Assembly (NCBI GenBank): GCA_001899685.1
Contig: MKWG01000011.1
Location: forward strand, 1 to 64,000
DNA: 64,000 nt
From: Sphingobacteriales bacterium 44-15
GTDB lineage: Bacteria; Bacteroidota; Bacteroidia; Chitinophagales; Chitinophagaceae
Direction: 5' to 3'
In this document: one piece after another, positions 1 to 9,793 of the stretch
Layout of the letters: the number at the start of each line of letters is the position of its first letter
Position numbering within the stretch: the stretch's first letter is position 1
Made by a program: the position numbers and the translations under genes
Notes under the pieces: model-generated
The model's input: only the letters and a program-made list of their open reading frames with translations
What the model was told of the DNA's origin: nothing
Database searches by the model: none

Positions 1-20
1 TTGCCTCAGTTTGGGTTCCA

Positions 21-374
21 ATGCCTAAATTAGCAGTGCTAAAATGGCTGAGGTATGAGGGAACTACCGCTAAGACGAGTAGTCGAGCATTTTTCTCCGG
101 TGCAGGTACAGAAGTAAGAGCAATTTCAGAGGGGTTTGAAACACTTGGGCAGACAAGAGCTGGAAGAAACTTGCAAAATTTAATAGATAGTAGAAATATC
201 CCTTGGTCAGAAGCAGAGCCTATGTGGCAGCGATTGTCAGCTACTTGGGCAAAAGGCATTCCTAATGGAAGTACGGTTAATGTATTTTTAAATAATCCAA
301 GAGCAGGTGCTATTTGGTTCAAAACGGAGCTACCAATATTACAACAAAAAGGAATCAATCTCATTTACAGATAA
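21..374 (+). CDS. C-terminal part of a probable polymorphic/Rhs-type toxin (5' part outside or out of frame)
   Basis: Ends directly before a small acidic downstream ORF, and Rhs-type YD-repeat remnants lie at 1.7-2.06 kb; no N-terminus in window. Confidence 0.4.
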   Translation: MPKLAVLKWLRYEGTTAKTSSRAFFSGAGTEVRAISEGFETLGQTRAGRNLQNLIDSRNIPWSEAEPMWQRLSATWAKGIPNGSTVNVFLNNPRAGAIWFKTELPILQQKGINLIYR

Positions 375-381
375 TTTGAGA

Positions 382-903
382 ATGGATATAGAAAAAATAG
401 TTGCGGAAATTATTCCTCCTAGTGATTATCAGCATAGGAATGGGTTCAATAATGTTCCTTTAATAGATAAGCTATCTGATGATGAAAAAAGGGGAGTGCA
501 AGATGCTCTCATTTATAAGCTATTGTTTGAATCTGAGAAGGAGATAGACACTTTAGTAATCGAAACATTAGCCTATTTAAAATCACAAAAGTCCCTTCCA
601 GTTTTGTATAAGTTATTAGAAAAGTGTTCTAATGGCATGATTAAGCTTGTAATCTCAGCTTCGATATTTGAAATTAATAAGGACTCAAACATGATTGATA
701 TCGCTATTGGTATCATTAAAACGATTGATGATAAAAGCGATGCGTATTACGTTTACAAATTGACTTCTGCCTTTTATTATTTGGCAAAATTTCATGAACG
801 AAAGACAACAAAACTTTTAGAAGAATATTCTAAGCATCCAGAGTATCTGATTTCATATAATGCTAAACAAGCTTTAGAAAAGCTATCAATGTTTTTGGAG
901 TAA
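382..903 (+). CDS. Putative immunity protein paired with the upstream toxin tip (HEAT-like helical)
   Basis: ATG at 382 starts 8 nt after the toxin stop; helical, acidic/lysine-rich protein; ORF track start at 307 overlaps the toxin and is less likely. Confidence 0.45.
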   Translation: MDIEKIVAEIIPPSDYQHRNGFNNVPLIDKLSDDEKRGVQDALIYKLLFESEKEIDTLVIETLAYLKSQKSLPVLYKLLEKCSNGMIKLVISASIFEINKDSNMIDIAIGIIKTIDDKSDAYYVYKLTSAFYYLAKFHERKTTKLLEEYSKHPEYLISYNAKQALEKLSMFLE

Positions 904-1194
904 TATCAAATAATTGGTTTGAAAGAATATTAACGATTCTTGTAAACTTCTTTATTCTCGGTACTGGGCCAGATCTAGCGATGCATCGTGTGACAGCCGA
1001 CCTACTGCCTAAGTATTACTTGTTATACAATAATGACAGGTATAAGGTTGTAGCTGTATTGTTTATACGTAGATTGTTTAATAAATTAAGATGAGTATTG
1101 GAAGTTGGGATAGAATATACGATGTGCAGCATAATCATAAGGCTATTAGCCGTTATAGCCGGAAAAAACTATTATATTAACCAACATCAAACTA

Positions 1195-1343
1195 TGAAAT
1201 CATTCCTGACCTTAAGCTGTTTTATCCTCCTGATGCAATCCTATGGCCAAAATCAAAGCCCAGCAAAAGAGAAGCTGAAATTTGGTGTAAGTGCGGGGTA
1301 TCCCATTGAGCAACCCCATATGTCCAGAGAGGGAACTCGCTAA
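1195..1343 (+). pseudogene. Truncated secreted/outer-membrane protein start (signal peptide MKSFLTLSCFILLMQSYGQ)
   Basis: Signal peptide followed by a short stretch, then interrupted at the IS66-like fragment. Confidence 0.4.
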
Positions 1344-1355
1344 GACCTTTGCCGG

Positions 1356-1616
1356 ATGAAAAAATACGATCAGGCAAAGGCCGAACAGATGCACCAGCAT
1401 ATAGAAGCATGCAATAAAAGCGGGTTAACAGTTAGCGCTTACTGTGTCCAAAACAGCATAGTTAAATCTAATTATTACTATTGGTTAAAGAAACTGAACG
1501 GAGAAAACAAAACATCAGGCTTTGTTGCCTTGAGTGTTGGTAAAAGCTCCCCCCAATCAGGCGCAAGGTTGCAAATACTCATGAACCAGGTGCAAGCGTC
1601 CCGCTTGTACCGATAA
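1356..1616 (+). mobile_element. IS66-family TnpA-like accessory protein fragment
   Basis: HTH-like N-terminus (SGLTVSAYCVQNSIVKSNYYYWLKKL) typical of IS66 TnpA; no TnpB/TnpC downstream. Confidence 0.5.
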
Positions 1617-1713
1617 AGCTTCATGAGCTGTTGAATAGCATTGCTGAAGCAGAAGTGTGTGACACAATCAAAGCTTGATAGTGGCACTGTATCCGGCAAC
1701 AAAATAAAAAGAT

Positions 1714-2059
1714 AGCTTATTGCGAAAGCTACCAGCTACTCAGCGAGCCCTACGCCCCGCTACCAGGCGCAAGCGTCTCGCCGGTAACCTATGCCAGCTA
1801 TACCTATGATGCGCTTGGTCAGTTAACGATAGAGGATACCCAGGATCCTGCACAGAAAAAATACATCCGCTATGATGTCACAGGCAAGGTAACCGCGGTA
1901 GCGCGTGACGCTGCCTTCACGGAGATGGTAGTAGAATATGTATATGACGAGATGGGGCAGCGGATCATGAAGAAAACCTACAACAGCAGCCATCACCTTA
2001 TCCAGAATATACAACTAACTCCAATTTCTTCCAGTTTGATATATGGAACGGGAGAATAG
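1714..2059 (+). pseudogene. Rhs/YD-repeat protein fragment
   Basis: Frame reads ...YTYDALGQLTIEDTQDPAQKKYIRYDVTGKVTAVARDAAFTEMVVEYVYDEMGQRIMKKTYN..., with no start and an early stop. Confidence 0.6.
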
Positions 2060-2295
2060 CCACTACCGACAACTGGTGTGTTTTCTACAATTCTTCAAAA
2101 GATCGACCTGATGATCTTCCCAAAAACGAACATTGGGAATGGGATAACCTGCCGCCGCCGGATGAGGGGAATCCGGAGTAAAAGCATATTGGCGAGTGGA
2201 TGAAGAATTTGGAGTAGTTGTTACTATTATGTTACTTGACCAAAACAAAAACGCCGCAAACAATTGATATAAAATTGTTTGCGGCGATGAATGTG

Positions 2296-2379
2296 TGCCC
2301 GAGACTGGATTTGAACCAGCACGCCCTTTCAGGCGCTACCACCTCAAAGTAGTGCGTCTACCAATTTCGCCACCCGGGC
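2296..2379 (-). tRNA. tRNA-Leu (anticodon GAG)
   Basis: 7-bp acceptor stem GCCCGGG/CTCGGGC, loop TTGAGGT, long variable arm, TTCAAATC T-loop, discriminator A. Confidence 0.93.
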
Positions 2380-2465
2380 ATTTTGTGGAAGAACAGATCC
2401 TTTCTGCTCCAAAAATTTTGAGGTCGGCAAAAGTAAGGATTTTCCGGATATATGGTGAAGTAATT

Positions 2466-2580
2466 TGTGGTGAATAGTGAATAAGAGGGAAGGGGTTGCA
2501 GGTTGTGCCTATAACCGGAAGCTTAAACCTGTAACAATTCATAGCCTGAAGCCTGCAACTTGTAACCTGGAACCTGTCTC
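2466..2580 (-). repeat. Heptad-periodic array 3' of FKBP gene
   Basis: Minus strand after TAG: AGGTTCC AGGTTAC AAGTTGC AGGCTTC AGGCTAT; opposite end GTGAATA GTGAATA on plus. Confidence 0.75.
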
Positions 2581-2581
2581 T

Positions 2582-3322
2582 CTACTGCCCGATCCCCAGC
2601 AGCTCCACGTCAAATATCAGCATTGACCCGCCGGGGATAGCGCCGCCGGATCCCTGCTCTCCGTATCCTAATGTATAAGGAATATAGAACCTGAACCTTG
2701 ATCCTGCAGGCATCAGTTGCAGCCCTTCGGTCCAGCCTTTGATCACCTGGCTGAGGGAGATGGATATAGGCTCGCCTCTTTTTCGTGAGCTGTCGAAGGG
2801 AACGTCACTGTTAAGCAAAAATCCTTCATAGTGCACTTTCACCGTGCTGGTGTCGGAGGGTTTGGGACCATCGCCCATTTTCAGCACTTCGTATTGTAAT
2901 CCGCTGGGAGTGACTTTTACCCCTTCGCGTTTTTTATTTTCTTCAAGAAATTTTTCTCCCTGTGCAATGGTAGCCTCTGATTTTTTGCGCATGAAGGCCT
3001 GCAATTGTTCTCTTACTGTCATATCTGCCTGTTGAGTGTTTAATAATGTGGTTTTCCCTCTCAGCACATCTTCAAATCCTTTGTTCATCATGGCGTAGTT
3101 GATCTGCTCCACGCCCTGCCCTTTAAAAAAGGTAGCATCCAGCATCCCCAGGGCATAGCTCAGGCTGTCGAGCGCTGACTTTAAGACCGGAGCGCCTGCT
3201 GCATTTTGCTGCGGCGCAGGTTTTTGCTTTACCGCAGGTTTAGGTTTAGCGGCAGGCTTTGTTTGCGCCTGTATCATTAGCGACAAACCACAACATACTA
3301 TTACCAACACATTTTTTTTCAT
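2582..3322 (-). CDS. FKBP-type peptidyl-prolyl cis-trans isomerase with signal peptide
   Basis: VKVHYEGFLLNSDVPFDSS...FYIPYTLGYGEQGSGGAIPGGSMLIFDVELL. Confidence 0.92.
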   Translation of the reverse strand: MKKNVLVIVCCGLSLMIQAQTKPAAKPKPAVKQKPAPQQNAAGAPVLKSALDSLSYALGMLDATFFKGQGVEQINYAMMNKGFEDVLRGKTTLLNTQQADMTVREQLQAFMRKKSEATIAQGEKFLEENKKREGVKVTPSGLQYEVLKMGDGPKPSDTSTVKVHYEGFLLNSDVPFDSSRKRGEPISISLSQVIKGWTEGLQLMPAGSRFRFYIPYTLGYGEQGSGGAIPGGSMLIFDVELLGIGQ

Positions 3323-3348
3323 TGCTCAGATATTTGTTTTATAAGATT

Positions 3349-4113
3349 TTATTCGCTGCGCAGCGCATGCCCGGTGAGATGGATAAATACATCTTCAAGA
3401 TTGGCCTGCTTTACTTCTTTGGGTCTTTCAAAGCCGGTGGCTACAAGGTCGTCAATGAGCTGGTCGGGCGAGTTGAGCGCTATGATCTTACCCTGATCCA
3501 TTATGGCGACCCTGTCGCAGAGTATTTCCGCCTCGTCCATATAGTGCGTAGTGATAATGACAGTAGTGCCTTTTGACCTGATATCCCTGATCAGATCCCA
3601 CAGGTTGCGCCGGGCCTGCGGGTCTAGCCCGGTAGTAGGTTCATCAAGGAAAATGATCTTTGGTTTATTAATGAGCGTGGTTGCAATGGAAAAACGTTGC
3701 TTCTGACCCCCGCTGAGCTCTTTGAACTTGTTCTTTGCTTTTTCTTCGAGGTTGACAAGTTGCAGCAGTTCTCTCTGGTTGACAGGCTGATTGTATAAGC
3801 CGGCAAATAATTGTATGAGCTCCGAAAGGTTAAGCCCCGGGTAGAAGCCGGAAGTCTGCAATTGTACGCCGATGATACGTTTTATGGCATTGATGTCTTT
3901 ATCTATATTATAGCCGGCCACAATGATCTCCCCTTCAGTTTTTTCACGCAGCGTTTCAATGATCTCAAGGGTGGTGGATTTACCGGCGCCATTGGGACCC
4001 AGCAACCCGAAAATTTCCCCTTCATACACCTCAAAACTTATACCTTTGACAGCCTGGAAACTACCATAGTTTTTGGTAAGGTTTTTCACTGAGATCACTG
4101 TATTGTTATTCAT
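3349..4113 (-). CDS. ABC transporter ATP-binding protein
   Basis: Walker A GLLGPNGAGKST, signature ELSGGQKQR, Walker B IIFLDEPTTGLD; start MNNNTVIS preferred. Confidence 0.93.
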   Translation of the reverse strand: MNNNTVISVKNLTKNYGSFQAVKGISFEVYEGEIFGLLGPNGAGKSTTLEIIETLREKTEGEIIVAGYNIDKDINAIKRIIGVQLQTSGFYPGLNLSELIQLFAGLYNQPVNQRELLQLVNLEEKAKNKFKELSGGQKQRFSIATTLINKPKIIFLDEPTTGLDPQARRNLWDLIRDIRSKGTTVIITTHYMDEAEILCDRVAIMDQGKIIALNSPDQLIDDLVATGFERPKEVKQANLEDVFIHLTGHALRSE

Positions 4114-4207
4114 GGAGTGGCAAGTTAATGCAGTTGGGCATTCCGGCAAATTATTTAATATAAAATAAGCATCAGGCAACAGTTACAGGCAGCTAAAAAA
4201 ATGATGA

Positions 4208-5470
4208 ATGAAGATATTTAAGTTTGGAGGCGCAAGTGTAAACAGTGTGGATCGGATTAAACAGATGGCCGATATATTACGGTTGTATAAGGGAGAAAAA
4301 AAGCTGGTAGTGATATCGGCCATGGGTAAGACCACCAATGCGCTGGAGAAAGTGGCAGCCGCATTTTTCAACAATGCAAAAGAGGAAGCGCTGCAGTTGT
4401 TTAACCATATAAAAACACAGCATATCACTACTGCCAAATACCTTCTTATTACGGGCTACAATGCGGCTTATGAACAACTTTCCCAATTGTTCACCGAAAT
4501 AGAATGGGCGCTGCACGATAAACCGGTAAGGGATTATGATTATTACTATGATCAGATCGTTTGCCTGGGAGAATTATTATCTACTACTATCATCAGCGCT
4601 TATCTCAATGAAAAGGGTATTGCCAATGCATGGATAGATGTGCGTGATGTGCTGAGAACGGATGATACTTTTCGCGAAGCCGTCATTGACTGGGCTGCTG
4701 CTGCCGGAAATACAGAACGCCTGATCGCCCCTTTATTTGAAAAGAATGATATTGTGATCACTCAGGGATTCATAGGCGCTACGGATGAAAATGAAAGCAC
4801 TACGCTGGGGCGGGAGGGCAGTGATTATACGGCGGCTGTTTTTGCCGGTCTTTTAGATGCAGAGAGCGTTACTATATGGAAAGATGTGGAAGGGGTGATG
4901 AATGCCGACCCGAAAATTTTTGCAACAGCGGAGCTGATCCCGGAGCTTAATTATGATGAAGTGATCGAAATGGCGTATTACGGAGCGCAGGTGATACATC
5001 CCAAAACCATCAAGCCGCTGCAAAACAAAAGCATCCCGTTGTATGTTAAATGTTTTCTTGATCCGGCGCTCCCCGGCACAATAATCCATAACAAAGCGCT
5101 GAAGCATTTACCACCGATCATTGTAATAAAGAATGACCAGGTATTACTCCATCTTCATTCTACAGATTTTTCTTTTATAGGTGAACATACCATGTCGCAT
5201 CTTTACCATCTTTTTGCAGAATATACCATACGCCCCGGGCTTATACAGACCGGCGCTGTCAGCCTGATGGTATGCACCGATGAGCAGGAAGGAAAGACTG
5301 ACCGGCTTGCGGCTGAAGCGGCTGCTATATTTGATGTGCAGGTGGAGAAAGGATTGACCCTGCTTACTATCCGGCATTATACTCCTGAAGTGCTTGATGC
5401 GATGACGGCAGGTAAAGTCATTGTGCTGCGGCAGCAATCGAAAGAGACGGCTCAGGTGCTGATGCGGTAA
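4208..5470 (+). CDS. Aspartate kinase
   Basis: N-terminal KFGGASV, GREGSDYTAA, ESVTIWKDVEGVMNADPKI. Confidence 0.93.
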   Translation: MKIFKFGGASVNSVDRIKQMADILRLYKGEKKLVVISAMGKTTNALEKVAAAFFNNAKEEALQLFNHIKTQHITTAKYLLITGYNAAYEQLSQLFTEIEWALHDKPVRDYDYYYDQIVCLGELLSTTIISAYLNEKGIANAWIDVRDVLRTDDTFREAVIDWAAAAGNTERLIAPLFEKNDIVITQGFIGATDENESTTLGREGSDYTAAVFAGLLDAESVTIWKDVEGVMNADPKIFATAELIPELNYDEVIEMAYYGAQVIHPKTIKPLQNKSIPLYVKCFLDPALPGTIIHNKALKHLPPIIVIKNDQVLLHLHSTDFSFIGEHTMSHLYHLFAEYTIRPGLIQTGAVSLMVCTDEQEGKTDRLAAEAAAIFDVQVEKGLTLLTIRHYTPEVLDAMTAGKVIVLRQQSKETAQVLMR

Positions 5471-5893
5471 ACTGCAGCAGCCAAATGCCTCCTGACAAAT
5501 ACTTCAGCAAAACGAATGATAGCATTGAAACTTCAGATAGTGAAAATATTGAATAAGTGCGGAAGGGAAAAATAAAATGCATGAAATATTTAAGTGAAAT
5601 AGTATCATCTGTAATTGCGGCATAGTATCCCTGTTGTAACGGACTGCCATGATGCGGTCAGAGTGTTATGCGTATAGCTGCGCATTAGTCTTCGCCCGGG
5701 AAGCATAAAATAATATTTATTACAATGATATTTTATGAAATGCAGCCGATCCCGGATAAATGATCGGGATTTTAAAGAGAGTGAAATTTTAATTTACCGG
5801 AGGTTGTTTTATTCATACAAAATCAGGATATTAGCACACAGCAAAAGGCAGGATATATTCATTACTTTATTCCTTAATGATAAACCACCCGAA

Positions 5894-5919
5894 AAGCCGG
5901 CGCTGTAAGGCGCCGGCTT
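5894..5919 (-). terminator. Hairpin terminator 3' of the 5935-6180 gene
   Basis: Perfect 10-bp stem AAGCCGGCGC-TGTAAG-GCGCCGGCTT, then TTTT on the minus strand. Confidence 0.75.
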
Positions 5920-5934
5920 ATATATGTCTTATTA

Positions 5935-6180
5935 TTAGTTGTCGCTGGCAGAAAAAATGATTTCATCCGGTAATACTTCGGCATGAAAACCGTGCTGCCT
6001 GAGCAGGTCAATCAGCAGTTCCGGCTCCACTGTCCCGGCGGTGCATTTTACCCGTAGTATATTATCGCAATCCGCCAGATCAAAATTAGCTGTGTAAGCA
6101 GAGAACCTGTTGTGAATTTTCCCCAACAACATATTCGCATGATGGTTGTCTTTGACATTTGTTTTAAAAACCTCAATCAT
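5935..6180 (-). CDS. Small conserved-type hypothetical (HMA-like alpha/beta fold possible)
   Basis: Complete ORF with flanking terminator; size and pattern only. Confidence 0.55.
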   Translation of the reverse strand: MIEVFKTNVKDNHHANMLLGKIHNRFSAYTANFDLADCDNILRVKCTAGTVEPELLIDLLRQHGFHAEVLPDEIIFSASDN

Positions 6181-6287
6181 TTTGAGAAATTTTTATACAT
6201 ACGCAATACAAAGTTTAATGCGCAATCGTTGCATCAGCATCTGTGAAGCACAGCAAAAAGATTACAGGCGCGGTGTTAAGAAATAGT

Positions 6288-6827
6288 TTATCCGGCTTCT
6301 GAAAGCTGCTTAAGCTTTGCCAATCCTTTATTATAGGATTCTCCCATCATTTTATCCATATTGATAAAGAGGAGCATGACATTCATAGGATATTTGTACC
6401 TGGTGTCAAATCCCCATGCTACACTGGTAACATTTCCTTCGCCCGATAGCTTAAGATATGCATCCGCTTCTCCTTCAAAAGGCTCAATAAAATGCAGGTG
6501 GGTATCTATACGATTGGGCGGGTCAATTTTTGAAATGGTCTGTGAGCCGCTCCCCACTTCCTTATTTCCTTTCCACCTGTATATGGCGCCCACAGTACTA
6601 TCCTGCCCTTCAAAAGATATTTGTATATTATGGTCGCCTTCTATAAAAGGATTCCATTTCTCCATTCCATGCAGGGAACCCACATACTGCCATACTTTTT
6701 CTTTCGGGGCGTTGATGGCAATGTTTGTTTCAAAATGGTAGCTTTTGGCTATAAATATGCCTGCGATCAATATGAAGGCAACTAACAGCAGCAGTATGCT
6801 GCCAATGATCTTTAGAGCTTTTTTCAT
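6288..6827 (-). CDS. SRPBCC family (polyketide cyclase-like) protein with N-terminal TM
   Basis: FETNIAINAPKEKVWQYVGSLHGMEKWNPFIEGD. Confidence 0.85.
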   Translation of the reverse strand: MKKALKIIGSILLLLVAFILIAGIFIAKSYHFETNIAINAPKEKVWQYVGSLHGMEKWNPFIEGDHNIQISFEGQDSTVGAIYRWKGNKEVGSGSQTISKIDPPNRIDTHLHFIEPFEGEADAYLKLSGEGNVTSVAWGFDTRYKYPMNVMLLFINMDKMMGESYNKGLAKLKQLSEAG

Positions 6828-6893
6828 GCTAAGCAGGTTTTGATAGTTTAACAGTTAAGATAAAAAATAATTTGCAGGAAATCATTGGTTTTT

Positions 6894-7406
6894 TCAGGAT
6901 ACGGTTTGACATGTACTGACGTATTTGAGGATGTTATTTAACTGGTTGATATGCCGCCGGGTGTGGTAGGTTACAAAATATAATAATTCCAGCCTGGTAA
7001 TATCACCAAAAATGGGATGTTTGACTGCTTCCGAAAGATCAGCCCTGTCTGCTTCATTATATATCCGGGTTATGGAATGTTGCAGATTTTGCAGCAGTAT
7101 TTCTTTCTCATATATCCCCGGCTCCGGCAATATGAAATCAGGAGATTTCAGCCTGGTGGTAAAGTCTAAAAAAATATCACCCAGTTCCTTTACTCTTTCA
7201 TCCGGCGGCCGGTGCGCAGGCTCACCCTGCCACGATAAGACCCCGGCAACGGACAGGTTAGACTTCGTAATATACACCAGCACCTGTGCGGCTGTCCAGC
7301 TTCCCTCGAAGGGTACCTGGTTAAAAGTTTCCCGGCTAAAAGAATCCGCGGCAGCCAGCAGGCTGCCGACTGTTTCTTTATATAAAGAAATGATGTCTCT
7401 TTCCAT
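6894..7406 (-). CDS. DinB family protein
   Basis: GSWTAAQVLVYITKSN...YHTRRHINQLNNIL. Confidence 0.85.
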   Translation of the reverse strand: MERDIISLYKETVGSLLAAADSFSRETFNQVPFEGSWTAAQVLVYITKSNLSVAGVLSWQGEPAHRPPDERVKELGDIFLDFTTRLKSPDFILPEPGIYEKEILLQNLQHSITRIYNEADRADLSEAVKHPIFGDITRLELLYFVTYHTRRHINQLNNILKYVSTCQTVS

Positions 7407-7565
7407 AGCGGTGGTCAGTTAAAATGTGGTCGCAAATAAACCCGGCAGATCTTTATGCCCTGATATTTGCACTACAAACTTACCCTGAGCACTGGTAGGA
7501 ATAAGGGTGAGAATACGTCAATATGAGGGGTTGATTACGACAACTGTGATATTGTAATTGTCCGG

Positions 7566-7686
7566 ATTTCACATTTATCGCCTGCCAGTTCACGTTTGAC
7601 ATAACAGTAGTAATAGAGTGCTGTAAACAATTGAAAGACGTGAAATTTTCGCGTTTGACTTCTGCCGTTTCACGATTAACATGGCG
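7566..7686. repeat. Heptad-family element (two inverted copies of TATGTYAAnCGTGAA)
   Basis: Minus strand TTATGTCAAACGTGAACTGGCAG and CCATGTTAATCGTGAAACGGCAGAAG. Confidence 0.7.
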
Positions 7687-7736
7687 GCAGCAGCAAAAAT
7701 ACTCTTACATTTCCTGAGAACTGTATATATACAGAA

Positions 7737-7769
7737 GGGGTTTCCAACCTTCAAAAAGTTGGAAACCCC
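7737..7769. terminator. Strong hairpin, likely terminator for the 7827-8411 gene
   Basis: Perfect 12-bp stem GGGGTTTCCAAC-CTTCAAAAA-GTTGGAAACCCC. Confidence 0.65.
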
Positions 7770-7826
7770 ACGGCTAAAGTATCAGGGATGCATCCTGTGC
7801 TTTGCTGTCAGGCAGCCCATTATTTG

Positions 7827-8411
7827 TTATTGCTCTTTCTTGATAAATTTTCCCAGGGCTTTACCTGCAGTGGCATAGGTTTCTGCAAGCCTGGCGCCGG
7901 TATCAAAATCATTGCCCCAGTAGGAATTGCCCGGAGCCTTTTCTATGGTCAGCTTAGCAAGAACCTTGCTCTTATTTGCTGTTTCCACTATTGATACTTC
8001 TCCATTGATGTAAGCGTTCTTCCGGGTAATACCGATATTGAACCCGGGCTCCATAAACTGGGTATGGAATATGATCGTATATTTTGCATTTTTATTGATA
8101 GAAAGCTCCCCGTATTTGGTAAGCAGCTCATCAAATTTTGGCTGAAACCGCTGCTCACGGTCATCTTTCCACTTTATAGCCCAGCTATCACCACGCCCGG
8201 GCTCTTTTTTATTGTACTCTTCTGTTTTAGCTTTAATATAATCGTCTTCCTTATCATATTTCCCCACGCTGATATTATCGTAGGTGAATTCCGTATTCAC
8301 GTCTGTCATGGCAGGGATCTTTCCTTCTACCAGTTTGATACGTTGTGCCATACTATTCAGCCCGAAAAATACCAGGCAGACAAGCAGGAGTTGTGTTTTT
8401 AAAAGCTTCAT
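7827..8411 (-). CDS. Secreted hypothetical protein
   Basis: Signal peptide MKLLKTQLLLVCLVFFGLNSMAQ; complete ORF. Confidence 0.75.
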   Translation of the reverse strand: MKLLKTQLLLVCLVFFGLNSMAQRIKLVEGKIPAMTDVNTEFTYDNISVGKYDKEDDYIKAKTEEYNKKEPGRGDSWAIKWKDDREQRFQPKFDELLTKYGELSINKNAKYTIIFHTQFMEPGFNIGITRKNAYINGEVSIVETANKSKVLAKLTIEKAPGNSYWGNDFDTGARLAETYATAGKALGKFIKKEQ

Positions 8412-8524
8412 TTTTAATTTTTTTCTGTGATTGAATGAATTGATACCAAATTAAATTGTTTTTTGCTGATAATTGTTACCATCCAAACGTTTCTTAAAAA
8501 AAAGATATTGTTGGATATACTACT

Positions 8525-8727
8525 GCTATGTCAAAAGTGAAATGGGAGAGGTGAAAGCTTGTCTCACGTTTCACCTCTCACGTTTCACGAAAATGAACAG
8601 ACATAATTTGCTTGACTTAACACTACCATTAAGTTAAAACTATTTTGTTGTAAACAATCGTTAGACGAGAAAGGTGAGACGTGAGATTTTTACGCCTGAC
8701 TTCTGACGTTTCACGATTAACATAGCG
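8525..8727. repeat. Heptad-family element, inverted ends
   Basis: CTATGTCAAAAGTGAAATGGGAG ... CTGACTTCTGACGTTTCACGATTAACATAG; TCTCACG TTTCACC TCTCACG TTTCACG inside. Confidence 0.8.
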
Positions 8728-8750
8728 CTATTTTGAAGCTATCCGTAATA

Positions 8751-9785
8751 CTACTGCATCTTCTGCACCAGCATACAGGCATGCTGGGTTGCCTTGTAGC
8801 AATTGTATATCAGGAAGCTGTGAGCGCCAGGTTTTGAAGCGCCGGATTTAAAGAGCCCAACGGGCATTTTCTCCCGGGTGCAGGCTAACCATAATGCCAC
8901 TGCCGATGAAACAGGAAACTCCCCGGTAATATGTTTATACCGGGCAATGCCTGTTTGGTCTGTGAACAGGGATTCCGCTGCACTGTAATATTTTTGCAGC
9001 CTGTTATCCCCGTTCTCGCCGGTTATTAATATATCTATATCAGTTGAAGCCCCTGCATATTTTTTTATAAAGGCATCCAGGAATGCTTTTACTTCCTGCT
9101 CATTATCCGAATGAAGGGTTTGCAGTGCTTTTAATTGGGCCACAGCGTCCGCAGGTTGATCATTTACTAAAAACATCGTCGCGCCTTCCCCGGCTATGCT
9201 TCCTGCTGTATCAGAGTCATAAAGGCCTGAGCCAGGCTGTAGCCTGCTTTTATACCAGCCGTCCAGGTAATCAATATTGTAGTTATAAGCAGATATTTCG
9301 TCCACTGCACCCACTATATAGCTGGCTCCGGGGTGAGCATCCAGCAGTATCATAGCATCCAGCAGCGCGTTTTCAAACGACAGTCCCCTGTGCACATGGG
9401 TAATATTATAACCCTTGTTTGCCGTCATCAGCCCCAACTGGGCAGCTATGGCATTAGGAGTGCTCTGAACGAAATTGCCTGGTGTAAGCATTCCTTCTTC
9501 ATAATCAATGATCTGGTTGAGGAATTTGATGCAATCTTCCATACCGCCGTTGGCAGTTCCTATTATGATGCCGTCAATATCCGGGTACTTTTTCACTATC
9601 GGCAGAGCGGCTCCCACTCCCATACGCACTGCTTTTCCCATACGCCGCAGGATGCCAGGAGGGATGCCTCCGTATACAGGCTCCCTGGCGGTAAGTTTGC
9701 CATCAACAGCATGGTGCCATGTATCCAGGTTGATATTGCCGAAAGTTTCCTGCGCCGATATGCAGGTATGCCCGTGAATGTACAT
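8751..9785 (-). CDS. Beta-ketoacyl synthase-like protein lacking an obvious catalytic Cys
   Basis: IIIGTANGGMEDCIKFLNQ, FVQSTPNAIAAQLGL, thiolase-like fold order; NITHVHRGLSFENALLDA at the usual Cys position. Confidence 0.75.
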   Translation of the reverse strand: MYIHGHTCISAQETFGNINLDTWHHAVDGKLTAREPVYGGIPPGILRRMGKAVRMGVGAALPIVKKYPDIDGIIIGTANGGMEDCIKFLNQIIDYEEGMLTPGNFVQSTPNAIAAQLGLMTANKGYNITHVHRGLSFENALLDAMILLDAHPGASYIVGAVDEISAYNYNIDYLDGWYKSRLQPGSGLYDSDTAGSIAGEGATMFLVNDQPADAVAQLKALQTLHSDNEQEVKAFLDAFIKKYAGASTDIDILITGENGDNRLQKYYSAAESLFTDQTGIARYKHITGEFPVSSAVALWLACTREKMPVGLFKSGASKPGAHSFLIYNCYKATQHACMLVQKMQ

Positions 9786-9793
9786 TGGTGCAA

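Noticed and set aside
2295-2477. Short ORFs on both strands over 2295-2542
   Set aside because: They overlap tRNA-Leu(GAG) and a repeat array; not coding.
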